64,000 nt of DNA. Origin: Bursaphelenchus xylophilus (lineage: Eukaryota; Nematoda; Chromadorea; Rhabditida; Aphelenchoididae). Below the pieces are notes generated by a model. That model saw only the letters and a program-made list of their open reading frames with translations, did not search any database and had not been told where the DNA came from. The stretch covers positions 5,766,001 to 5,830,000 of the forward strand of contig CAJFCV020000001.1 of assembly GCA_904066235.2 (NCBI GenBank), given 5' to 3'. Position 1 is the stretch's first letter, and each line of letters starts with the position of its first letter. The position numbers and the translations under genes are program-made. Of the stretch, positions 1-10,700 are shown piece after piece.

Positions 1-1843
1 CCGAAGAAAACATAGAGTAGAAACCTGTCAATTACCATTGCTACATATTTCCAGTCATCTCGATGCTAGAATGGTTTAATATGTAGATTATGATTAGAAA
101 AACGCTTACCATTTTGTATTCTTCATCTTTCTTGAGATGATCAGTGATGAATTCTACGGCGTCTATTGCTCGGATTGCATCTGGTGTGAGTGGATAGAAA
201 GCTGCTGTGGTTGGATCTAGATTCTTTATTTGATCTTCATGTGAGACTTCGTATTTTGGCCGTTGACTAAATTATTCGCAAATTATAATTGTTCATGGAA
301 ATTTACCTCGGCATATCAGATGAAGGACAATGTGGGTGATGATGCGATGGACTGACAGCGAAGTCTCCTATTCCGGGAAGAGTCATAAGTCCATTTCGGA
401 TCTCTTTGTTGTTCATCATCTTTTGCATGGCGGGCTTTGGCCTCTTCATGCATAAGAATCGAGGCATTACCTGGCTTTGAATCATTTCCGACTAACTCCT
501 ACCTTTAAGAATACAACTTTAACCCATTTAGGCATGCGGTGGGTTGTGGGACCTCGGAAGTACACGTTGATAATGATAACAGTAACCAGAATAGTAATCA
601 CGTTGAGCACAAATGTTAGAAGCAAATATTTAGCCATCAATGGGATTGTGGATGAGGTAGGGGGCAAAATCTTGGATACCAGCAACAAGAACACAACAAT
701 AGAGAGCAATACGGAGATGGTGAGGGTCATCTTTTCTCCTGAATCCGTGGGCAAAAAGAAGACGGCCATGCTGAGGAACGCCATCAGAACTGTGGGAATG
801 ATAAGGACGACGGTGTAGAATAGAGTCTTCCTTCTAAATTTTATGAAGTAGATACTAAAAACCGTAACTTGCCTGATTTTCAATTGAAATTCAATTCGAC
901 TTCTGTGGGTGACTAGAGAAGCAGGGGCATCCATGACATCCCAGATGGAACTAGGGGCGTATTCGGAGAGATCAATCCATTCCGCTTGTTCAAATTCCAG
1001 TTTGATTTCATTCTCGTTGTACTAAACGCATTTAATTATCCTCAGAATGCCTTACAGTCCAAGAGCCGAAGATAAGATGACAAGTCTGCTCATCGAATGG
1101 AAAGTATTCAACATCTAAAAAATAGTTTAATCTATCGTTATGCATAACTTCTATCACCTACCAATGATACATGAACTTTTATAGATAGCTGGCGGTACCC
1201 ACAACATATCACCATTGTTCTCAATAACAACATTGCACATGAAGGACACTTCGTAGTTTCCGTCAGCACTAAATTTAAGTCAAAAACATCAATTTGACTT
1301 ACTTGTTGAAAAGTACAATATCGGGAAGCCAGACCTTGTCCGGATTCACTCGGATTTGTTTGATTCCACCATAATTTACAGGGTTCCATTTCATTTGAAA
1401 ATCTTTCCATTTCTAAATTTTTTTGTTGAGAATGGCCAATAGTTTTGAAAAATTATCTTACCAATGTAAGCCAGACATTTGTATGCATGATCTGATCTTT
1501 CTCATCCTGAAAAAAAGTTAAACTTTTAGTTAAAAAAATGTAATCAAATTGTACATTTTACTAATCAAGGCATACCACATTAATCAGCAGCACTAGCTGT
1601 AGAGCTATCCTAACAATGATTGGAGTGTCATTTAGATTCTTGACTGGTTGGATCAAAGAGTTGTAGCCTCTGAAGATGTCAACCATCAACCTTTCTTCGT
1701 CATCAGAGCCCGCAATCATTCCTGAAACATCAGATTACATAACTGTGAATAAATACAACCCCCATTCAATGCATTCTGTCCACTCCAGACCCACCAACAC
1801 TGATTAGCCATACGAACAATAGGAGTGCGAGTGTTTTGTGCAT
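1..1843 (-). CDS. Levamisole-type nicotinic acetylcholine receptor subunit, non-alpha (UNC-29-like), partial
   Basis: This is a pentameric cation-channel subunit of the muscle or neuron membrane. The start at 1843 opens a signal-peptide exon ([17 protein letters not shown]) that splices onto a mature N-terminus reading [20 protein letters not shown]. Downstream exons hold the Cys-loop ([12 protein letters not shown]), loop segments such as [20 protein letters not shown], and TM1-TM3 (near 482-830) with the pore motif [14 protein letters not shown] and the cytoplasmic cap [11 protein letters not shown]. An amphipathic stretch (about 300-480 and 120-260) precedes TM4 ([17 protein letters not shown]), which is cut by the window edge. 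I see no vicinal Cys pair in the loop C region, so it should be a non-alpha subunit. The exact worm orthologue (unc-29, lev-1, acr-2 or acr-3) is not settled. The intron at 834-872 appears to be GC-AG, since joining there restores KIRRKTLFY. Confidence 0.9.
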
Positions 1844-2090
1844 CTTGGCCCCATAAACTCCACCTCCGACGCCTTTTTGGAGAGTTTTCCAATTTAAAAT
1901 CCTTCAAAACGAGCGGCCCACCAAATAATTTTCTTTTTATTTCCAGCGGATTTGCCCAAAATCCGTGCCGAGGGGAATGTGGATCAGAGGAGTTAAAGGC
2001 TTTGACCACTTGTTTCCTGCTCTCCCATCTTGACTCTCGTTTGAACCTTTTCGATTGCTTTTAGCAGTTTAAAGAGGGTTATGAAGAATG

Positions 2091-2437
2091 TCATAAAACC
2101 ACAAATACGATGCTGGTTATTACCGCAATAAACCACGTAATTGTCAGTGGGAATCGAGTAATATTGCATCTCTGGGACACCTGTAAAAAGCCATTGAAAT
2201 TAATGAAACAATAACGACAATACCGTTTACAACTAAAAAAGTAATCACGAACAATGATTTCGTTTTTCCTGTGGCAAAGATGAATGTGAGGCACATTATG
2301 TCTCGAAATGTATGAAGATTTTTTTTCTCTATCAAATACTTAAATTTCGTGAAGTCATATATGTACACTAATGACTGTGCTACGGACGAAAAACTTAGCT
2401 TCATTGTGTGTGTTTTTTGGAATATCTCTTCACTCAC
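2091..2437 (-). other. Possible small membrane-protein exons, unresolved
   Basis: The minus strand has open, hydrophobic stretches on both sides of a good acceptor (TTTTTACAG at about 2180). The last one reads ITRFPLTITWFIAVITSIVF and stops near 2091. No family is recognised and no convincing start exon was found, so this may be a small TM protein, a remnant or chance. The rest of 1844-3607 shows no gene apart from the foldback element. Confidence 0.2.
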
Positions 2438-2490
2438 AATCAGGGCACAGATAAAATTAGTTCCGAATCACGATTGCTGCCCATGATGAC

Positions 2491-2692
2491 ATATATATGG
2501 CCTAGCAAAATTTCAATGTTCTATCTTCAAAATCAAGGGAGCTATTTGCTTTTTAATTTTTTATCAAAACATAAGCTTGAAGGCAGTCTTAGTCATCATT
2601 GCCAAGCTTATTTTTGATAAAAAAGTAAGAAGCGAATAGCTCCGTTGATTTTGAAGATAGAACATCAAAATTTTGCGACATATGTGAATTCC
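2491..2692. repeat. Foldback (MITE-like) element, about 200 bp
   Basis: Two arms of about 90 nt are near-perfect reverse complements: GCAAAATTTCAATGTTCTAT from about 2505, and its complement ending near 2680. They meet at a short loop around 2584-2605 (AAGCTTG ... CAAGCTT). No coding content is seen, which is typical of a non-autonomous DNA transposon relic. Confidence 0.7.
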
Positions 2693-3607
2693 GCATTTTT
2701 TTGAGTGAAATTTTATGCTTACATTGGACAAAATCCGACTGGATTTAGTCCGAACGGATTAAATTTACCGCATTTTGGCTGGATTGAAAAACAAAATTTT
2801 AAAATCACGCATATATTCCACCGGAACGACCGAAAAAGAGGTATAAAAGGAATGGAAATCTGCCAATCAGTATTGCTATAATATTTTGGTCTACTGTCGT
2901 GTCGTGGCGTGGCCATCACTTTGTTTCCCGTTTTCGTCCACATTGTGAGTTTGACCCGTCATTTTGTTGCCGTCAGTGTTCATTCAACTCATAGTTATTG
3001 CAAGTATTATTTGTATTTGGGCTAGAACTGTAGGAAAATATCAACCAAGTTTGACTTCATCCGTTTTTGCGTCCCAACACGAAAGCATTGTAAGAAAAAT
3101 GAGCAAGATTTTCCGCTAAATTCTTTGACAAAATGGCCGGCTGTGTGGGAAGTTGGACGGGCTTGTGCGTCGTTTTACTATATTTGACAAAAAAATCCGT
3201 CCAATTTCCCCATTGCCCGCAGATTTCTGCCGGATTCGATCACGAACCGGTCGGTCTTTTCGCTTTTTGCCGTGTTTCTTACGCGTTCGCTTGTTCAAAC
3301 TTTAGGTAGATTCTAGAGTAACCAACTTTTATAAAAGTTCTGTTTAGGGATTGCAACTGGACCGGCCAGTCAGGCGGGTCAACTTTCGTTTGCAATCCCT
3401 AATTCATATTGTTTTCTACAGTTTTGTTTTTACACAGGGAACTCGAAAAGAGTCATGACAACGTTTATTGACCTATACTCACTTAATCTTTTTATAAGTC
3501 AATTGCAAATGACTTATATCGTGTTTTCAAGCACTTAACCATGATCGAGTTACTTTTTTTTTGATATTTTTACCCCGAAATTGACGTTCCCTATTTCATT
3601 ATTTCAG

Positions 3608-5410
3608 ATGAGTCGTATGAGCGAGACCGAACTCATTTATGCAATCCGGGGCCTTCATTTTATGTCCAGCCATCTGAAACGCCTGTTAATGGACAATGAA
3701 CCGATTGAGCCGGAGGTTTTGGAGAAGATCAAGTCGAATGAGAAGATTGTCAGGGACCTTGAATTCAATCTGCCATTGTTCGCCTCATGGGGTCAACGGG
3801 CCAGGCAATGGAGAATCGACTTGTTCTGGTACAAAGAGAGGGTTGCAAAGGTCAACGAACTCCTGGAGGAAAAGAGGCTGCAGATCGCAGAAAGATATAC
3901 GATGCCGATTCGAGATGGAATTAATCCCTCTGGTGATACTGACGACAGTGGTTTCCATACAAAGAACACGGAGGCTGAAGATGCTGAAGAGGACGAAATG
4001 GATGAGGCGATGCAATACATCAAAGATAACGGTGCGTACAGGATTGCTAAATGGAACAGATTAATTACGGCAGCGGAAAGGGCGAAAGAGATGAGCAACC
4101 AAACCCAGGAGAAGGAAGACACGGAACAATCGAAGGATTCCAGAGCTAATGGTGGGCCGTTAAGACCTTTCTAGCTTTTTTGTTGTAGTTTAGGGAATAC
4201 GGTTCCATTCTTAATAAAAATTATACCGGTATAATCCTGAAACTTTCCGTTTTTAGACCGTATGGTTTTCGAATGTTTTTATTTTTCTTTGGAGGGCTTA
4301 CGTTTTTTTATGGCGTTTTTAATTGATATTGATTAATAACTAACAAACTAACAGGGAAGGATTTCGAGTGCGACTCCCATATTTTCCTTAAATTTACACA
4401 TTTCGGGCATAGACCACAACATATCAATATGAAAGTTTTAGCTTGCGCTGTTTGCAGGCACAGCCGAGAAATTAAAGTAATATAAAAAAGGCAAATTCTT
4501 AGCGTAAAGTAAAAGGTAAGGGGCATTAATGTAAAATTTTGGCGGAAAAATCTCAGTTACATATTCTTTATACCAGTGATTTTAGAGAAGACAAAGACTG
4601 TCCTGGAGCCAAAAAGTCAAATAATCAACATTACCAACAATGCTACGGAGGGAGCAGATATAAAGGAGAAGAAGAAGAAGGATCTTCTCCAAAAGCTTAA
4701 TTTGTTCAAGGAACGGATGCCCAGTGGAGAAGCAGTTGGACATGTCGAAGAAGTCAAGGGGATGCTGCAAGGCTTGAAGGATGCCGGCATGGAGATGACG
4801 GATCCAGCGTTGCAAGCGAAGATCCGGCGGATTTTCACTGATCGCTTCTTGGCCGAAACACGCACGGAGCTAAACGCTGATGAGTATGTTGAGAATTATT
4901 ATCAAAACCACAATAAGTCCTTTGAGGACATAAGAAACTACAACGTTACGTCAGTCTTGAAGAGAATCCAGAGTTACAAACCAGTGGCTGGCGGTAGTAG
5001 AAGCCGAAGTCCAGAGGTATGTGTATCTAGTTTTGTTATTTTGTTTGTGAATTGTCTTTAATATGATCTGTTTCAGCCATTCAACGGCCAAGTTAGCTTT
5101 ATCTCTTCCAGTAGCCGCTTCCAGAGTAGTCGATTTGATGATTCAAATTATAGATGCTTCTACTGCGATGGCTCGCACAAAGCAGTTCACTGTACTACGT
5201 TTTTTAAACGTTCGGAGAGATTGACCAGAGTAAAAGAACTGGGATTATGCGAATTGTGTCTGCTCGCCAAATGCAATCCACGGTTCTGCCGAGCTCAAAA
5301 TGACTGCTCTGTTTGTGGAGGACGTCACCATAGATCACTTTGTCCAGCTTGTGAGTAATTACTCGTTACCGTTTTCACTTATCAGTTTCATTTTAGATGT
5401 GCGACATTAA
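3608..5410 (+). CDS. Gag-like zinc-knuckle protein (BEL/Pao retroelement type)
   Basis: Four exons (3608-4151, 4586-5016, 5077-5350, 5397-5410) join in frame to about 420 aa. The start ATG directly follows ATTTCAG, a likely trans-splice acceptor. The N-terminal half is helical and charged, with LFWYKERVAKVNELLEEKR near residue 75. The C-terminal exon carries Cys/His knuckles: CFYCDGSHKAVHC, then LCELCLLAKC, then CSVCGGRHHRSLCP. This arrangement is typical of BEL/Pao Gag proteins. No protease, reverse transcriptase or integrase follows; an AATAAA lies at about 5469 and then a DNA transposon begins. It may be a Gag-only remnant or a domesticated gene. The first intron (434 nt) is inferred. A stop and an AATAAA-like signal inside it mean a shorter first-exon product of 188 aa from 3608 is also possible. 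If the last 46-nt intron is not used, the protein ends at 5358. Confidence 0.6.
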
Positions 5411-5552
5411 AGGATGAAAACAATGGCCAGAACCTTCACTTTTATTTTTTATAACCATTGAACATGTAAATAAACGCATTTTTTATCGGATGAAAAGTAT
5501 AATTGACTCATCTCTTTCGCTTCCGAATATTTTGTGTGGGTATTCAAATATA

Positions 5553-6762
5553 TTAGGTTGGACGGAAAGTTCGTACGATTTGCTACCCAACTTTAAAATT
5601 AATTTTTTTTACGCCGCGACCGACTGTCCACCGTAGATACCTAGTATATACAAGAGTACAGCGTGCAGATTTATGTGAAATGTGCCAGTCCTTAGCTCGA
5701 CCAAAACGAACATAATTATAAGAGGTCCTCCGCTTTGGGGTAGTTTCGGGTGGGGTGCGGAATGCAAGCTCTAGTTTCCAAACCGTTTTTGCTGAAGCTC
5801 TGAAACTTTTTAGGCTATTTCTAGTGGTCTATCCGACTATGTTAACCACAGTTAAAACTCTTAAGAAAGTCTGTGGGATAAAATAATAGCTATTGTTTCA
5901 ACCAAATCTTCAGAAAACGCCCCGCTTGAAAAAGTTTTTTTATTACTCCACGCATTGCTGATGGTCTGTCCGTATAACAGGGTTCAGTGAGGCACACGGG
6001 TAGCCCTTTACGTGCTACATGAATAACCCGGATCGTAGACGCTTCGGGTTAGGTGTAAAGAGGCAAAATTGCCACAAATATATAGCTCTAGAGAAATGCG
6101 TGTGATTTGCTGACAATTAACAATGGTTACCCATTGCTTTATAAAGTAGTAGAACGAGACAGAGGCTCCATTTTCCACCCTAGAAAAGGAGGATTAGAAA
6201 ACTGCTTTGAGCTGTTTTTTGAATTTTACGAATTGCTCCGATAGTTCACAAGCGAGTTTTTGAAAAATAAATCATTGAGTTCTGTCATGTTACGCAGTAA
6301 AACAATTGGCTAAGGACGGGTAGCTAAGTGTAAGGGAGTGTCGTTAGTTTTGGCATATCATAGTTAAACCCATAGGAATACATCGGCAAGCGACTGTTGT
6401 AAATCATATTCAAACTTGGTGGGTCTTGCTAAAGTCAAGTTTTCTGGCTATGTTTTGATTTAATCCCCGACTACTTCACGCATATTAAGAGCATCAAAAG
6501 AAAGCTTTTTAGCAGTGCCAAAACAGTTTCTTATTATGTCTTATTAAACAAACCAGCTAAGGATCTCTACTTGTAGACCAAAGATGGGTAAATGTCTAAA
6601 TTAAGTTCTCAGTTCGTACATGCTTAAGATGGCTGAGGGTTGTACTGCCAGATAGGGATGCCTGTCCCCTACCAATACCATATATTTGTGTTTGTCTTTT
6701 TCCATCAGCGCAAGAAAAAGTAGCAGCAGTAAAAAATCGTACGAACTTTCCGTCCAACCTAA
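5553..6762. mobile_element. Mariner-type DNA transposon, non-autonomous or decayed
   Basis: The ends are perfect 28-nt inverted repeats beginning TTAGGTTGGACGGAAAGTTC, at 5553-5580 and 6735-6762. They are flanked by TA on both sides (5551-5552 and 6763-6764), the classical Tc1/mariner target duplication. The TTAGGTTGG start resembles mariner termini. The 1210-bp length is close to a full mariner, but no long reading frame exists inside on either strand, so the transposase is absent or badly decayed. The perfect termini suggest recent mobilisation in trans. Confidence 0.85.
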
Positions 6763-6764
6763 TA

Positions 6765-7736
6765 TTTCTTATCATATATTAGGGAGTGACTATTACGTAG
6801 GTGCTTGTTTGACCCGCGTAATTTACGGTAAAGCTTTCATATTGAATATGCCCTTCCTTCTCCACCAGCAATTGTTACTTGTTCCCGATTAATCACAAGT
6901 GTGAATAGGGAAGATTGTTCTTGACCCCTTTCGATTTTTTTGAACCCCACCCAATTCGAAATCTATTTCTCAACTGTTTTTGCTCAGTTTCAATGGTTTA
7001 AAAACGCAGGTTTTACCTTCCGTCGACGGTCGGTGGAGCACACTTCCGACCGCCTTCAGTTTTCCGAAGATTCCCCGACTTTGGGGGGTTTTGTTCCCTT
7101 CTTTTCCCTAATTTCCATCGATTTCTGCACCCGCCCTCTAGCGTGTCGCGCCTTCAGAATCCCCTGATTCGAAATCCATTTGACCCCAGAATTTCGTTTG
7201 CATTCCCCTTGTCTTTCCCCAAATTAAGCGACTTGCCACGACTCTTCGGATTCCCGCTTTGACGGGGACTGCAGCAAAAAACTGTTTATCAGGGCGTGGT
7301 CGATAAGCTGGCCGTATGCCGATCTCCGTGAATGCTCTGCTGTCTCGTTCATCATTGATAATCACTGAGTGCCTCTTTTGTTTCCCCTATCTTTTTTTAT
7401 GTTCCCATCGATTAACAAGGACTTACCTTTTTCTCTTAATTTCATCAATTTCCAGTTGATTGCGTAATATCTTTTGGGATTAGGTGTTAGTTTAGGGGTT
7501 CGAAAGGTTACAATGCCAACTCGGGAGGATGTAGATATTCCTGGATAAGCGCATTATTCTTCCATCAACCCCGATTTGCACCCGATTTGGGTGTGGTTCA
7601 TGGTTTTTTCTCTTGCGATCAGCCCTTAGGGGAAGAAGACCCCCTTCTTCGTCAACAGAGAAAAAGAACCCCGCGCTCTCTTTCCATCGACTCTCGTCTG
7701 TCTTCTCCGTCGATTAATTGGCGTTGTTTTCAGGCG
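6765..7736. other. Intergenic stretch upstream of kri-1
   Basis: No supported gene. The sequence is rich in CCCC and TTTT tracts with scattered short open frames. It probably holds the kri-1 promoter and ends in TTGTTTTCAG at 7724-7733, a likely trans-splice acceptor three bases before the kri-1 ATG. Confidence 0.4.
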
Positions 7737-10700
7737 ATGTTTGTGGCCGTTCTCCGCCTCAAACCCCTGGCATCTGACCTAAAGTGCTTCAGAGCGCCCG
7801 ATCACTTCGAAGTGCTCATTCAGCGCGATTTCCTCGGCAATCATCTAGTGCCAATCCAACCGGGTGCCGATTATTCCTTGAAACTGGCCTTAAGATCTGT
7901 GGCTATGGTTGATAGGTGAGCCTGACGTCATCATGACGCTATTTAGTCATATATTCTTGTGTTTGCGGTTGTTGCTGTTATCAGAAAATTCTTTTGACCC
8001 GTTCTAGTTTGCCCTTATAATCGTGCCTTTTTATAGCACATTGGCCCAGAGGGCTGTCCCCGTTCCTATGTGTCTTCATGGGCCTAGTTCATCATCCTCA
8101 ACTCCCTCTCACCTTGTTTGTGTCCCAGTTTTGGATGAGCTCCACAAATTCTTAGAGTCTGATAAGTTTAAATTCTACAACTTGGCCGAGCTTCTGAATC
8201 TCTCCATTAATGAGGACAAGTTTTTGGACCGACAGACCAGCTTCTTCATCACGCGGATCGGGGAGTAAGTGGTCGAATTTACAACCTTATAAACAATTCT
8301 TTTCTTTCGATTTTTTATCTGCTTTGTTACCGCTTATTTGACTTTCAGATGGCTAGAACAACAACAATGTTCGAATGTCAGTTTTCTGGCCGATTTATTC
8401 AGAAAAAGAGCGTCGAAAGAAAGGATACGATCCTGCGTTCATTCTCCCGCTTACTCTCAGAAATTCAGAACGTTATGCAAAAAGTAAGAGTTACAGTAAT
8501 ATTAATCGTTTTTTCTTCATCGAATTTTTCATGCCTTAAGGTTTCAGACAACTCCAAATTCGCCGGAAAGATGACTCAGAGTTGAGAAGATGCGAAGATC
8601 TGGAAGAAGATGTGGAAAAAGCCAATAATACTCGAGCTTTGATGATACTGAAAGAGAAATACGAGAAAGCAGTGTTTAATCCTGTATTCGGAGTGCTCAG
8701 CGAAACCATGAAACGGACGGTAAGACTTGTTTTATGACGTCATTTTCTTCTTTGTTGGGTCATTTGGGTGTGGTTATGACTTGAGAAGATAAGGTTGATT
8801 ACCGTAACTCTTATCACCTGCTGTTTTTACAATGTTTGTGGGACCTTCGGTAGTTATCAAGTTCTTCCGGGATCACGCGGGATTACGGTAGAAATTATAA
8901 GTTGAAAAGATAATGTAGGTATAGTATCTGGTGACTGCAATATTAGGCATACAATATTGTTATCCAATTTGTCGCCCGATCCCTCATCTGAAGTGGATTT
9001 GCACTCAATCCGTCTTCCTTTGTCGCCCACTCCATCATCCTCTTTCAGGCCCCGGTCTACTTCGTCAAGGGCCGTTCGGACAAGGTCGAATCATGTCAAG
9101 ATACGCAGATCTCTTCGTCCGATTCCTGGGAGCAGATGTTCCCATTGCATCGAGCCGCCTTCAGCGGGGACCATCTGCTAGTCAAGTAAGTGTGAAAACA
9201 GCATTACGATACACTTTTACAGACAGTTGTTGGATCAAGGATATGATCCGAATAAGGCGGATACTGATTCCTGGACTCCACTACATTACTCTACCTTTTA
9301 CAATCAATTCAAAGCCTGCGAAGTGTTGATGTTACATCCAGAGACAGATGTAAATGCACGGAATAAGACAGGGGCCAGTCCATTACATTTTGCGGCTCTA
9401 AATGGACACGTTTACTTGGTGGAATTGATGATCAGCCACAGCAAATTGAATGCGGGAATCAGAGATCAGAATGGGAAAACGGCCTTAGACTTTTGTGAAT
9501 CGGTCCCCAAATTGGAATGGCAGAATATCTCGGCGTTACTACGTAATCTGACGGTATTGCGACCGGAGAAGATTGAGATTAATCTGATTGGAAGGAACAG
9601 TCTGCAAATAAAATGCACCCCGGCTACTGTAACTGCTGGTCAATTGAGAGACAGTATCTTGAAGGTGGAAGGACTGAATGCCGTCATGTCCGACAAGGTG
9701 TTTGCTTTGTGGATCTGCTCGGAGCGTCTGAGTAAGTGGTTTTTGGACTTGATTATTACAGAAATTCTGCAAAATCTCCTTTATTCTTTTCCTTTATGGA
9801 CTTTTCTCATTGTCTCATTGGCCATTTTACAGGCCTCCAACTTAAAGCCGAAATGAAAATCCGAACCCATCTGGAAAAGTGGTTGGAATACCTGTCCAAA
9901 TGGGGCGATGTGCAAGATCGGGCCAATCCCAGCGAGAAGCCGCGCCTCTACTTCAAACGGGATGCCCGAACCCTTTTGGGCGACGAACGGGATGTGGTGA
10001 GTACAATGGCATTGTTAGAGATGTTCATCGTTTATTTTAAAATACTCTGGGAAAACTGTACAAAGGGGAAAGAAATCCGGGTGGGGGAACAGGTGGACGA
10101 TAAGTCAAATAGAAATGGCCGAAAAGATGATAATAGACTAGGAAAGGAAGGAACAGAACCTGAGGAAGGGGAGCACTTTAGACAAAGATGCCAGTCATAT
10201 TAGTCACTGACTCTTTTGGACGACGATTCAAAGAGCAAGCAGAAAAATCAAAGTACCCGTTAAGAGTAAGGAAAATGTCCAAGAGGAGGCTGAATTTAGA
10301 CAACCATCCCCTTGACATCCCTCAGTACATACTTCAACAAATAAAGTGTCGGTATCTCGACGTTTCTGGCCAGATTTCTGGTTGGATTCGAGGAAATGTC
10401 GCTTCATTCTTTTGCGGGAGCTCTTGTAGAGGGTGCAGCCGAGAACGTCTGACTCAACTCCACATTTTCGTTCGGTTACTGTGATCTCTAAAATCAAAAT
10501 TTTGATTTGGATGTCTGCTAATTCTGTTTATCAAAGAATTTTCTTTCCCGCATCCGGCTATCATTTTTAATCAAAATTTATTTTATTTTATGCAAAATAA
10601 TTCCCAGCCAAGCTTCTATTGTCTTCCGACCCTGAGGCAATGTTAGTAATTATGCAACCATTCCCCTTGACAGATTAAAAACCCCGCCTGAAGCTTCAAG

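Noticed and set aside
3785..4122. Minus-strand frames opposite the Gag-like gene
   Set aside because: They are shadows of the plus-strand coding exon, with no splice signals or motifs.
10188..10497. Open frames on both strands at the start of the long kri-1 intron
   Set aside because: No homology or signal sequence is seen and the two strands mirror each other, so they were treated as intronic sequence.
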